A stretch of 64,000 nucleotides of DNA. It comes from Azospirillum fermentarium. Lineage in GTDB: Bacteria > Pseudomonadota > Alphaproteobacteria > Azospirillales > Azospirillaceae. Below are positions 23,679-31,957 of the stretch, one piece after another. The translations under genes and the position numbers were made by a program. Position 1 is the first letter of the stretch. Each line of letters opens with the position of its first letter. The notes below the pieces were generated by a model. It ran no database searches and had not been told where the DNA came from. It was given only the letters and a program-made list of their open reading frames with translations. The stretch is taken from contig NZ_JAOQNH010000002.1 of NCBI RefSeq assembly GCF_025961205.1, positions 89,501 to 153,500 on the forward strand, read 5' to 3'.

Positions 23679-24812
23679 TTATCCCACGGTGGGCTTGAAG
23701 CCGATGTCGCTGTCGGCGGCGGTCACGAACCACCGGGCGGGAACGGACAGCAACGCCACCGTATCGGCATCCCCCGGTCCGTCGGCCAGCCCGTTCAGGG
23801 ATGCGGCGGGGCGGATCATCATGCGGGTGGGCTTGCTGATGCCGTTGGGGAAGCACACGAATCCCAGCGACCGCAGCGGCTTGCGCAACCGGGCGTCCAG
23901 CGCGCGCACCGACAGGGCGGCCAGCCCGTCCCGCCGCGCCCGTTCGGCCAGCAGGGCGAACAGCGGCCAGCGCCCGCCGGGCAGGGTCAGATAATCCATC
24001 ACCGCCCCCACCGGCAGCCCCCGCCACAGGTCGGTGCGCAGCACCACGTATCCCGCCATCCGCCCGCCCCGCATCAGGGCGAGGCGCCGCAGCTTCCCGG
24101 CATCGGGTTTCGCATCGAACCGCCAGCGCAGGAAATCCGCCGACCGTTCCGCCGCCGCCGTCAGCGACGGGGATGCGTCCCGCCACAGCCCGTCGGCCCG
24201 TTCGTCGAAACAGGCCATCGGTTCCAGCCGGAAGCCGGCGGCCCATGCGGCGGCGGCGCAGGCCATGCCGGCGGCGGCCAGCAGCGGGCGGGATGCGGCG
24301 GCGGCGGGGCCTTTCCACCCGCCCCCATGGCCCGCGGCCCGCGCCACCCCGGCGGCGTCGATCACCCGCAGGTGGGTGGCAAGCCCGCCCAGGTCGATCC
24401 AGCCGGCGCGCTTGTAGGATTTGTACGCCGCGTCCGACATGGCCAGCGATATGGCGAGGTCGGTGGCGTTGGCCTGCGCCTCGGTCAGGGCGGGGCCGAC
24501 GCCGCGCAGCCGCCATTCCGGGGCCACCATCAGATCGATGGCCCACGAGGCGGTGAGCCGCCGGTCCCCCGCCTTCAGCCGGAAGGGGATGCCGGCCTGC
24601 TGGCCCACGATGGTGTCGCCCCGGCGGCACAGCCACAGGTGCGGTCCCTCGGCGTCGATGGCCGGCACCTGCTCGAACAGCCAGGGAAAATGGGCGTCGC
24701 AGCACTGCAGCGTGTCCGTACCGAAATGGGCACGCTGAAAATCCCGCAACGCCGTCCGGTCCGCCGGCTGGTAGCGGGCGATGCCCCGCTGGTTCCAGGG
24801 CAGAGCCGTCAT
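23679..24812 (-). CDS. GNAT-family N-acetyltransferase
   Basis: A 377-residue protein with a GNAT fold in the first half: YQPADRTALRDFQRAHFG at the start, and IDLMVAPEWRLRGVGPALT near residues 92-110, whose R-x-x-G-x-G/A loop binds the acetyl-CoA pyrophosphate. A second GNAT-like half (RLALMRGGRMAGYVVLR, GAVMDYLTLPG) suggests a tandem or FemAB-like arrangement. The ATG at 24812 overlaps the NadE-like stop (ATGA); the frame is open upstream only inside that gene. It is the last gene of the ACP/ligase/AsnB/NadE series. GNAT proteins of similar size are known accessory proteins of exosortase-A loci, and this one could acylate an amino sugar or a carrier-bound intermediate (inference). Confidence 0.8.
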   Translation of the reverse strand: MTALPWNQRGIARYQPADRTALRDFQRAHFGTDTLQCCDAHFPWLFEQVPAIDAEGPHLWLCRRGDTIVGQQAGIPFRLKAGDRRLTASWAIDLMVAPEWRLRGVGPALTEAQANATDLAISLAMSDAAYKSYKRAGWIDLGGLATHLRVIDAAGVARAAGHGGGWKGPAAAASRPLLAAAGMACAAAAWAAGFRLEPMACFDERADGLWRDASPSLTAAAERSADFLRWRFDAKPDAGKLRRLALMRGGRMAGYVVLRTDLWRGLPVGAVMDYLTLPGGRWPLFALLAERARRDGLAALSVRALDARLRKPLRSLGFVCFPNGISKPTRMMIRPAASLNGLADGPGDADTVALLSVPARWFVTAADSDIGFKPTVG

Positions 24813-25816
24813 GCCGCCACCCCGTCCACCGCCACCGGCTGCACCATCACCGCGGGCCGCAGGATGCGGGCCGACGTGCGGTGCTTCAGGCCGATGTCCT
24901 TGTAGACGCGGGCCACCTGGGCCGGGGTGATGCCCAGTGCCGCCGCGCACTGCTCCGCCGTGGCTCCCTGGTTGTAGGCGTAGAGCGCCATGTCGAGTTG
25001 GCGGTAGGGCAGGGCGTAATAAAACTCTTCCTGCGTCTGCGGCAGGGTGTAGGTGTCGGTGGACGGCGTTTGCGCCCGGATCTCGTCGGGCAGGCCCAGA
25101 TAGGCCGCCATCTGGTAGACCTGGGATTTGTAGAGGTGCGCGATGGGCTTCAGGTCGGCCAGCCCGTCGCCGCCGCGCACGAAGAAACCAAGCTCGTACT
25201 CCAGCCGGTTCGGCGTGCCCAGCACGGCATAGTTCAGCGCGTCGGCGTGGGTGTATTCCACCGTCTTGCGCACCCGCTGCTTCAGGTTGGTGGCCGCCAC
25301 CACCTCAAGGTAGACGTCAACCGGCATGCGCACCGTGCGCATGTCGCCCTCGGGCGACTGGACGGTGATGGTGAAATAGTTCACCCGGTCCTGGTCCAGG
25401 AGGCCGGCGGCCAGCCCGATCTTCTGCTTCCAGCCGGGGCCGAACTCGGGGATCAGCCGGGCGATGGCCCGGTCGCGCCGGTCGTAGCAGCCGAGCGCGG
25501 TCAGGGGTGCGGTGATGGTCTCCATCACCGGTTCGACCCCGACCGACTGGCACAGCAGGCGCCCCAGGCGGGTGCTTTCGGGGGAGGATTCCTTTTCCGG
25601 CATCAGCAGCAGGCGCACGCGCTCCGGCCCCAGGGCGCGGACGGCCAGGGCGGCGCACACCGAACTGTCGATGCCGCCGGACACCCCCAGAACCACGCCC
25701 TGCCGGCGCAGATCGGTGGCCAGGGCCTGGCGGATCACGGCTTCGATCTCCCGCGCGGCGGCGGCGCAATCGAGCGTCAGGTGGGACGGATCGAACGGGG
25801 ACGCGGTGTCGGGCAT
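24809..25816 (-). CDS. NadE-type amidating enzyme (NAD synthase homologue)
   Basis: A 335-residue N-type ATP pyrophosphatase. LGVSGGIDSSVCAALA at residues 43-58 is the PP-loop; VEYTHADALNYAVLGTPNRL and FFVRGGDGLADLKPIAHLYK match the deamido-NAD-binding half of ammonia-dependent NadE. It is about 60 residues longer than housekeeping NadE, and the usual NK pair in GTGNKxE is NR here. No glutaminase domain is present. NadE activates a carboxylate as an adenylate and replaces it with ammonia. Being inside an operon with AsnB, AMP-ligase and ACP genes, it may amidate a polysaccharide precursor or carrier-bound acid rather than make NAD. A plain second NAD synthase remains possible. The gap to asnB is 26 bases. 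Confidence 0.82.
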   Translation of the reverse strand: MPDTASPFDPSHLTLDCAAAAREIEAVIRQALATDLRRQGVVLGVSGGIDSSVCAALAVRALGPERVRLLLMPEKESSPESTRLGRLLCQSVGVEPVMETITAPLTALGCYDRRDRAIARLIPEFGPGWKQKIGLAAGLLDQDRVNYFTITVQSPEGDMRTVRMPVDVYLEVVAATNLKQRVRKTVEYTHADALNYAVLGTPNRLEYELGFFVRGGDGLADLKPIAHLYKSQVYQMAAYLGLPDEIRAQTPSTDTYTLPQTQEEFYYALPYRQLDMALYAYNQGATAEQCAAALGITPAQVARVYKDIGLKHRTSARILRPAVMVQPVAVDGVAA

Positions 25817-25842
25817 AGGTCGCTTTCCAATCAGGTTGAGTA

Positions 25843-27861
25843 TCAGGCGGCCGCGGAGGAGTCCGGCAGGGTGCCGGGCGCGCGGTCTTCGAAAACATGG
25901 ATGGAGGTGCCGTCCAGCCGGCGGCGGGCGGCATCGGCGCGGGCCGGGAAATCGTCGGTCACGGCTTTTGCCAGAAGCTGGAGGGTGAGAACGCCCACCA
26001 GAGCCATTTCCTCCCGCTCGCCGGCCATATGGCCGCCCCTGGCATGGGCGCGGGCGGCCAGCGTGGACACCGCGCGGGCGTCGGCCAGACCGTAGCGGTC
26101 CAGCGCGTCGGCCGACAGAAGGTCATGGACGTACTCGGGCGCCTGCTCCCCGAACAGCGCCACCGTCATGGGCGCGCGGTAGGGGCGCTTGGGCCGGGCG
26201 CCGATGGCGGGGGGAAGCAGCGGTTTCGCCGCCCGCCGCAGCGCCAGCTTGTCCCGCAGCCCCAGCAGCTTCACCCGTGCCGGCAGGGCGTGGCAGAACG
26301 ACACCACGGCGGGGTCGAGGAAGGGATAGCGCACCTCCACCCCATGGGCCATGGCCACCCGGTCGCCCTGGCTCGCCAGCAGGTAGGGCGTCATGAAATC
26401 GGCGATCTCCACGGCCTGGGCGCGGGCCAGCGGCGGCCAGCTCTGCCAGCCGTCGGGCAGCAGGGCCATCAGTTCGGCCTCGTGCCCGCCGGCACCGGGA
26501 TCGGCCAGCAGGCCCCGGCCCCAGCCGGTGTTCCGCCAGCGGATGGCGTGGGCGTAGAAGGGATCGGCGGTGTCGCTCAGCCCCTTGCGGAAGAAGCTCT
26601 GCCACAGGGGGCTGGTCTTGGCCCCTTGGGCGGCGGCAAACGGGTGGATGCGGCCCAGCAGGCGGGGGCGGGCCGGGGAATCCGGCTGCCGCGCCCAGAA
26701 CCGGCGGATGGCATCTTCCTTGAAGATGTCGTAGCCGCCGAGCAATTCGTCCGCCCCCTCCCCCGACAGCACCACCCGGATGCCGGTCCCGTGGACCAGA
26801 CCGGACAGGCGGAACATGGGGGCGGGGGCGGTGCGCAGCAGCGGGGTCTCCGTGTGCCACACCACATCGGGCAGGCTGGCGCGGATCTCCGCGGCGCCGA
26901 CCAGGATGTCGTGGTGCCCGGTGCCCAGATGGGCGGCCACCAGCCGCTGTTGCGGGGTCTCGTCGAAGGCGCGGTCGGCGAAGCGCACGCCGAAGCTGTG
27001 GATGTGCCCCGTTTCCGCCCGCCGTGCCAAGGCGGCGATGACCGAGGAGTCCAGCCCGCCCGAGATATACACCCCCACCGGCACGTCGGCGCGCAGCCGC
27101 AGCCGCACGGCGGCGTCGAGCCGGGCGGTCAGTTCCTCCGCCGCCTCGTCCACCGAGATGCGGGCGAGCGCCGGGTCGCCGGACAGGTCGGGCTGATAAT
27201 ACCGGTGCGTGCGCACCGACAGGGTGGCGTCGATGGACAGCGCCGTCCCCGGCGGCACCTGCGCCACCCCGGCGAACACCGACCCGTGGGGGGAGGCGGA
27301 CCAGTGGGTGAACACCTGCGCCAGCCGGGCGGGGTCGAAACGCGGCGCCACCCGCCCGCCGGCAAGCAGCCCCTTCACCTCCGACGCGAAGACCAGGGCG
27401 CCGTCGGCGTGGGCGTAGTGCAGCGGCAGCACGCCCATGGGGTCGCGCACCAGCCACAGCCGGCGGTCCCGTGCGTCCCACAGGGCGAAGGCGAACTGGC
27501 CGTTGAGGCGGCCCCAGGCGTCCGTGCCCCATTCTTCAAACGCGTGGACGATGACCTCGGTGTCGGAATGGGTGGCGAAGCGGTGGCCGCGGGATTCCAG
27601 CTCGGCCCGCAATTCGCGGTGATTGAAGATCTCGCCGTTGAAGGTGATCCAGAGGGTGCCGTCCTCGTTGCGGATGGGCTGGAAACCGTCGGCCAGCCCG
27701 ACGATGGACAGCCGCGCGTGGGCCAGCCCCACCCGCCCGTCGCGGTAGAAGCCGTACCCGTCCGGGCCGCGGTGCCCCTGGACGGAGATCATGCGCTTCA
27801 GCTCCTCCAGCGGCGGCGGGGGGCTGTGCTGGGCCGTGAACAGGCCGGCGATACCGCACAT
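25843..27861 (-). CDS. Asparagine synthase-type glutamine amidotransferase
   Basis: A 672-residue two-domain enzyme. The start is fixed by MCGIAGLFTAQ, since Cys2 must be the N-terminal glutaminase nucleophile after Met removal; QGHRGPDGYGF and FNGEIFNHRELR complete the class II glutaminase. The synthetase half has the PP-loop GVYISGGLDSSVIAAL (about residue 262), VLSGEGADELLGGYD and EVRYPFLDPAVVSF. AsnB enzymes adenylate a carboxylate and transfer glutamine-derived ammonia. It has the length of the amidotransferases found in exosortase-A and polysaccharide loci, longer than E. coli AsnB (554). Neighbours (ligase 49 bases upstream, NadE-like downstream) favour a specialised role over asparagine synthesis, though this is not proven. 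Confidence 0.9.
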   Translation of the reverse strand: MCGIAGLFTAQHSPPPPLEELKRMISVQGHRGPDGYGFYRDGRVGLAHARLSIVGLADGFQPIRNEDGTLWITFNGEIFNHRELRAELESRGHRFATHSDTEVIVHAFEEWGTDAWGRLNGQFAFALWDARDRRLWLVRDPMGVLPLHYAHADGALVFASEVKGLLAGGRVAPRFDPARLAQVFTHWSASPHGSVFAGVAQVPPGTALSIDATLSVRTHRYYQPDLSGDPALARISVDEAAEELTARLDAAVRLRLRADVPVGVYISGGLDSSVIAALARRAETGHIHSFGVRFADRAFDETPQQRLVAAHLGTGHHDILVGAAEIRASLPDVVWHTETPLLRTAPAPMFRLSGLVHGTGIRVVLSGEGADELLGGYDIFKEDAIRRFWARQPDSPARPRLLGRIHPFAAAQGAKTSPLWQSFFRKGLSDTADPFYAHAIRWRNTGWGRGLLADPGAGGHEAELMALLPDGWQSWPPLARAQAVEIADFMTPYLLASQGDRVAMAHGVEVRYPFLDPAVVSFCHALPARVKLLGLRDKLALRRAAKPLLPPAIGARPKRPYRAPMTVALFGEQAPEYVHDLLSADALDRYGLADARAVSTLAARAHARGGHMAGEREEMALVGVLTLQLLAKAVTDDFPARADAARRRLDGTSIHVFEDRAPGTLPDSSAAA

Positions 27862-27910
27862 GGGCGGATTCTCCTGTGTCTGGTTCGCTGACGGGGAGGA
27901 CGGGGCGGGA

Positions 27911-29389
27911 TTACCCGTCGCCGCCGGCCAGAGCCGCGCGGCGGACCTTGCCGGAGTCGGTCTTGGGCAGGTCGGCGCGGAACTCAACGTGCCGGGGCAC
28001 CAGATGGGATTCCAGCCGGGCGCGGCAGTGCTGGCGGACGTGGGCCTCGCTCAGCACGGCGTCGGGGCGGGCTACGACGATGGCCTTGACCGCCATGCCG
28101 TCCACCGGGTCGGGCACGCCGATCACCGCCGCCTCCAGAACGCCGTCCAGCTCGCACAGGACGCTTTCGATCTCCTTGGGGCTGACCTTTTCACCGCGGC
28201 ACTTGAACACGTCGTCCATGCGGGCGACGAAGGTCAGGAAGCCCTCGGCGTCGGCGGTGAACAGATCGCCGGTGCGCAGCAGCGGGGTGCCGTCGGGACC
28301 GGGACGCAGGCGCCTGGCCGTTTCCTCCGGCAGGTTCCAATAGCCGCGCATGACGTTGGACCCGCGCACCACCAGTTCCCCCACCGCGCCGGGCGGCAGC
28401 CGGTTGCCCGCCGCATCGGCGACATAGGCGTCGCAGTTGGGAATGGGCCGCCCGACGCTGCCGATGCGGGCCGGCAACTGGCCGGGGTCGAGGGTGCAGA
28501 CCCGCGTGCTGCATTCGGTCAGCCCGTACATGGAAAAGAAGCGCACCTGGGGAAACATCTCGGATATCCGGGCCAGATGCGCGCTGGGCAGCGGGGCGGC
28601 GGCGTTGGTCATGTAGCGCAGGCTGGACAGATCCGCCGCCTTGGCCGCCGGCATTTGCAGAAGGGTGGAGAACACGGTGGGCACGCCGGGAAAGCCGGTG
28701 ACGCGGTGCTCCACCATCCGTTTCAGCGTGTCGGCGGGAAAGGCGAAGGAGCGCTCCAGCACCAGCGTGAAGCCCACCAGCGCCCCCGTCATCACCTGCG
28801 ACAGCCCATAGCCGAAGGTCAGCGGCAGCACGCTCAGCACCACGTCGTCGGGGGTGTTCTCCAGATACTGCGCGATGGAACGGGTGACGGCGCACAGGTT
28901 GGCGTGGGTCAGCATCACCCCCTTGGGCCGCCCGGTGGTGCCGGAGGTGTAGAGGATGGCCGCCAGATCCTGGTCGATCACCCCCGCCGCCTCCAACGCC
29001 CGGGGGGTGCCGTTCACGGCATCGGCCACGGTCAGCACCGGCACCGGGCAGGCATCGGCCAGGGCCGGCGGGGCGAAGACCATCCTCACCCCGCAATCCT
29101 GCAGGATGAACGCCAGCTTGTCGGGCTTGGTGGTGGGGTTGACGGGAACATACACGGCCCCCGCCTTCCAGATGGCGAAGAGGGCGATGACGTAATCGGC
29201 GGAATTGTCGAGCATCACCGCCACCCGGTCGCCTCGGCCCACCCCGGCGGCGGCCAAGGCCCCCGCCGCCGCCGAACTGGCCCGCGCCAGGGCGGCGAAA
29301 CTGACCCCCCGTCCCCCCGCGATCAACGCCGTGTGATCCGCCCGCCGTTCCGCCGTCTCATCCAGGAAGTGATGCGCCAGAAACCCCAT
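27911..29389 (-). CDS. AMP-forming acyl-CoA/ACP ligase
   Basis: A 492-residue ANL-superfamily enzyme that adenylates a carboxylic acid and passes it to a thiol. Motifs: LYTSGTTGRPKGVMLTH (P-loop, about residue 146), the YGLTECST A5 motif, RTGDLFTADAEGFLTFVAR (A7/A8) and the catalytic lysine in LPKTDSGKVRRAAL (A10). Because an acyl carrier protein gene is immediately upstream, the thiol is likely the ACP phosphopantetheine arm rather than CoA (inference, by analogy to exosortase-A-associated ligases and NRPS loading). The acid cannot be predicted from the sequence alone. Start ATG gives MGFLAHHFLDETAERR. Two hairpins separate it from the ACP gene. Confidence 0.92.
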   Translation of the reverse strand: MGFLAHHFLDETAERRADHTALIAGGRGVSFAALARASSAAAGALAAAGVGRGDRVAVMLDNSADYVIALFAIWKAGAVYVPVNPTTKPDKLAFILQDCGVRMVFAPPALADACPVPVLTVADAVNGTPRALEAAGVIDQDLAAILYTSGTTGRPKGVMLTHANLCAVTRSIAQYLENTPDDVVLSVLPLTFGYGLSQVMTGALVGFTLVLERSFAFPADTLKRMVEHRVTGFPGVPTVFSTLLQMPAAKAADLSSLRYMTNAAAPLPSAHLARISEMFPQVRFFSMYGLTECSTRVCTLDPGQLPARIGSVGRPIPNCDAYVADAAGNRLPPGAVGELVVRGSNVMRGYWNLPEETARRLRPGPDGTPLLRTGDLFTADAEGFLTFVARMDDVFKCRGEKVSPKEIESVLCELDGVLEAAVIGVPDPVDGMAVKAIVVARPDAVLSEAHVRQHCRARLESHLVPRHVEFRADLPKTDSGKVRRAALAGGDG

Positions 29390-29421
29390 AGCCCGCTCTC
29401 ATCATGGTTGATTGATGGGTT

Positions 29422-29470
29422 CCAAGGGCCTGTGGCCCCTTGGTGGGGGCCGGAGGACGAAGCCTCCGGC
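29422..29470 (-). promoter_or_regulatory. Two intercistronic hairpins between ACP and ligase genes
   Basis: Bases 29422-29443 form CCAAGG-GCC / GGC-CCCTTGG around TGT, and 29449-29470 form GCCGGAGG / CCTCCGGC around ACGAAG. Both lie just after the ACP stop and before the ligase start in the direction of transcription. No T-tract follows on the minus strand. They could lower read-through or stabilise the 3' end of the ACP message so that the small carrier is made in excess, or may be a REP-like palindromic repeat. Confidence 0.55.
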
Positions 29471-29474
29471 AGCG

Positions 29475-29768
29475 TCACGCCGCGTCCCGCAGCAACTGCT
29501 TGGACCCGACGAAGCGGGCGATGCGGGCGACGGAATCCAGATTGTCGGCCACCAGATCCTCATCCTCGATGGTGATGCCGAACTGTTCTTCCAGGAAGGC
29601 GACCACATGCATGATGCCGGTGGAATCGATGATTCCGCTTTCCAGCAGGGATTCATCATTGTCGAAGCCGGAATCACGCCCCAGCAGGAAGTTATCGACG
29701 ATGAAACTGCGGATTTGCTGGGTGTGAACAGCCGACACGGAGATCTCCTGCCCAATGGTGGTAAGCAT
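29475..29768 (-). CDS. Acyl carrier protein
   Basis: A 97-residue acidic four-helix carrier. ESGIIDSTGIMHVVAFLEEQ contains the D-S motif whose Ser49 is the attachment site for 4'-phosphopantetheine, and FGITIEDEDLVADNLDSVAR is the recognition helix 3 region. Length and the MHVV helix differ from the fatty-acid AcpP, so it is a dedicated carrier. The ATG at 29768 starts MLTTIGQE; the frame is open further upstream but that sequence is AT-rich and not coding-like. It is the first gene of the module and is followed by the ligase, AsnB-like, NadE-like and GNAT genes on the same strand. It presumably carries the acyl or amino-acyl group on which those enzymes act. Confidence 0.92.
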   Translation of the reverse strand: MLTTIGQEISVSAVHTQQIRSFIVDNFLLGRDSGFDNDESLLESGIIDSTGIMHVVAFLEEQFGITIEDEDLVADNLDSVARIARFVGSKQLLRDAA

Positions 29769-29877
29769 GATGAACCGGCCTCCTGAGTGGATGGTCTTTG
29801 GAATGTCGGGATGGTTGTATTGTTTATTGCATCGCACGGGGTTTTTTGCGAGGGAGCAAAGGTCAAGCCCTGCGGGG
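29769..29877 (-). promoter_or_regulatory. AT-rich gap with probable promoter for the ACP module
   Basis: The 109 bases before the ACP gene are much lower in GC than their surroundings (for example TTGTATTGTTTATTGCATCG on the plus strand). Read leftward there is a TTGACC -35-like element near 29860 and several AT-rich candidates for a -10, none convincingly spaced. A separate promoter here would let the ACP module be expressed independently of the upstream glycosyltransferase genes. Confidence 0.4.
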
Positions 29878-30801
29878 TTACGATGGGTTAGCCATTGTGA
29901 TGCCTGCACTCGCCTGTTTGTCCGTTGCCTTTCGCCGCCACGACGCCTTCAGCATGCGCAGGGCCGCCGGCAGGCCGGTCAGTTGCACCGCCAGCCATGA
30001 AACGGACGCATCGTCGGAGATGGGGAAGCCCTTCAACTGGTACGGGTCGGCGTCGGGGCCGTTCCAGCCCGGTTCCACCGTCCGCCCGGTGCGGTAGCCG
30101 AAACGGCGCAGCAGGGCGATTTCCCGCGGACCGTAATCGCCGTTGGGATAGGCGAAGTGGCGGCAGGGGCGTCCCAGCGCCGCTTCCACCTCGTCCCTGC
30201 AGGTGCCGATCTCGTCGGCGGCCTCGGCATCGCCACAGCGGGGCAGGATGGGGTGGTGGCGGGTGTGGCCTCCGTAATCGGCGATGGCGGCAAAGGCGTC
30301 CGCCTCTTCCCATGTCATGGCCTGTGGATGGGGGGCGTCGGCGTCGGGATCGCTGCCGGCCTCGGCCAGACGGCGCCGGCGCTCGGCGTCGGGCAGGCGC
30401 TTGAGGCTTTCCGGCCCCAGCTTCCGGGCTGCCGGCGTCTTCCACCAATAGGGCCGCGCGGTGCCGACCACCCGGCTGCACAGATAGATGGTGGGGCGTA
30501 TCCCGTAGTGCCGCAGCAGGGTTCCCAGTTCCAGGTTGCCCCGGTGGCCGTCGTCGATGGTGACCACCAGCGGGTAATCCGGCAGCCGGTCCCACCGCTT
30601 GCTTTCCAGCGCCTCGGCCACGTCGTCCAGGGTGACGAAGCGGTAGTGCCGGGCGTAGTACGCCAGATGCGTGCGCAGGACGTCGGGTTCGGGGTCGTGA
30701 TAGATGGCGATGGTGACCCGCCGGCGGGCGCACAGGCGCCGGATCAGACGGTCCAGGCCCAGGCCAAGGATCAGCGGCCCCAGAAGGTGTTTGGTGCTCA
30801 T
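29878..30801 (-). CDS. Polysaccharide deacetylase (NodB/CE4 family)
   Basis: A 307-residue protein with NodB homology. VVTIDDGHRGNLELGTLLRH contains the catalytic and metal-binding Asp pair of motif 1; YGGHTRHHPILPRC supplies the two metal-binding histidines (motif 2); FAYPNGDYGPREIALL is motif 3. Members remove N- or O-acetyl groups from amino-sugar polymers. A hydrophobic segment (LLGPLILGLGLDRLIRRLC) near the N-terminus may anchor it, but there is no clear cleavable signal, so it may act on a lipid-linked precursor in the cytoplasm as in other EPS loci. The ATG overlaps the stop of the upstream GT4 gene by 4 bases. Deacetylation would expose an amine that the neighbouring GNAT or ACP-linked system could acylate (inference). 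Confidence 0.87.
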   Translation of the reverse strand: MSTKHLLGPLILGLGLDRLIRRLCARRRVTIAIYHDPEPDVLRTHLAYYARHYRFVTLDDVAEALESKRWDRLPDYPLVVTIDDGHRGNLELGTLLRHYGIRPTIYLCSRVVGTARPYWWKTPAARKLGPESLKRLPDAERRRRLAEAGSDPDADAPHPQAMTWEEADAFAAIADYGGHTRHHPILPRCGDAEAADEIGTCRDEVEAALGRPCRHFAYPNGDYGPREIALLRRFGYRTGRTVEPGWNGPDADPYQLKGFPISDDASVSWLAVQLTGLPAALRMLKASWRRKATDKQASAGITMANPS

Positions 30802-31928
30802 GGTTCACGCTCCCCGATGGTGGCGGGACGGCGGGGCAGGGGGGATGCCGGATGGGCGCGTGGGGGCAGCCCGTTGCGGCGGTAGATCTCCAAAAGCCGC
30901 CCGCGGTAGGCGGCGATGTCGTATTGATCCTCGAACCGCCGCCGCGCCTCGGCCGCCAGGGCGGCGCGCAGCTCCGCGTCGTCCAGCACCTGCTCCAGGC
31001 TTGCGGCCAGGGCCGCGGCGTCTCCGGGTTCCACCAGCAGGCCGGAGCCGCCGTCCGTCACCGCCTCGTGCACCGAGCCCACGCGGGTGGCGACGATGGC
31101 CAGCCCATGGGCCATAGCCTCCAGCACCGCCATGGGCAGCCCTTCGAACAGGGAGGGCTGGACCAGCACGTCGGCGGTCGCCAGATGGCCGCGGCACTGC
31201 TCGGGCGTCAGCCAGCCGGTGAAGGTTACCCGGTCCGTCAGCCCCAGCCGCCGGGCCTGCTCCTCGTACGTGGCGCGGTCCCCGTCCCCGGCGATGGTCA
31301 GCGTCCAGTCCCGGTCCCGGCAGGCGGGGGAGGCCAGGGCGTCCAGCAGCACGTTCACGCCCTTGATCGGGATCAGTCGGCCCAGGAACAGCAGGCGCAC
31401 GGGCCCGGCGGCCGGGCGGTCCGGCACCGACGCCGGCCCCGGAACGGCGTTGGGCAGGACGGTGATGCGGCGGGCGTTGGGGAAGGTGGCGGTGGTGAAC
31501 TGGCGCCAGTAATCCCCCAGCACCACCACTTCGCTGCACGCCCCGATGACCCAGGCGATGGCCCGGCGGGTCAGCGGGCCGGCGCGTTCCATCTGTTCGG
31601 GAAAGCGCCCGGCGTGGAGGTGCAGCACCACCGGCACCCGGAACAGCGACGCCAGCGCCACGATGATGCCTTTGCGCAGCACGCTGCCGTAATCGGCCAT
31701 GTGGACGTGCAGCAGTTCGGCCCGTCCGCTCAGGCACGCCGCCGTCAGCCGCAGCACGGCCCATGCGAAATGGAACGGCATGCGCCAGAACCGGCCGGGG
31801 CCGTAGGTGTCGATGACGGTGAAGGCCACGTCGGGGGCGTTGGCCTGCAAGTCGCTGGTGAAGTTGTCGACGATCCGCCCCATGCCGCCCTTTTCACGGG
31901 TGCCGCCGGGGGTGACGATGTAGATCAT
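30798..31928 (-). CDS. Glycosyltransferase family 4
   Basis: A 376-residue GT-B enzyme starting MIYIVTPGGTREKGGMGRIV, with the glycine-rich acceptor-side loop at the N-terminus and HVHMADYGSVLRKGIIVALA following. The C-terminal domain has LLFLGRLIPIKGVNVLLDAL, IAGDGDRATYEEQARRLGL and the nucleotide-sugar motif SLFEGLPMAVLEAMAHGLAI. The ATG at 31928 has GGAAAGAACC upstream; codons before it overlap the neighbouring gene's tail region and are not conserved. It is paralogous to the next gene upstream and to the GT4 at 21944-23056. It is coupled to the deacetylase by a 4-base overlap. Sugar donor unknown. Confidence 0.9.
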   Translation of the reverse strand: MIYIVTPGGTREKGGMGRIVDNFTSDLQANAPDVAFTVIDTYGPGRFWRMPFHFAWAVLRLTAACLSGRAELLHVHMADYGSVLRKGIIVALASLFRVPVVLHLHAGRFPEQMERAGPLTRRAIAWVIGACSEVVVLGDYWRQFTTATFPNARRITVLPNAVPGPASVPDRPAAGPVRLLFLGRLIPIKGVNVLLDALASPACRDRDWTLTIAGDGDRATYEEQARRLGLTDRVTFTGWLTPEQCRGHLATADVLVQPSLFEGLPMAVLEAMAHGLAIVATRVGSVHEAVTDGGSGLLVEPGDAAALAASLEQVLDDAELRAALAAEARRRFEDQYDIAAYRGRLLEIYRRNGLPPRAHPASPLPRRPATIGEREP

Positions 31929-31957
31929 GGTTCTTTCCTTCCCTCGGGGCATCGGCA

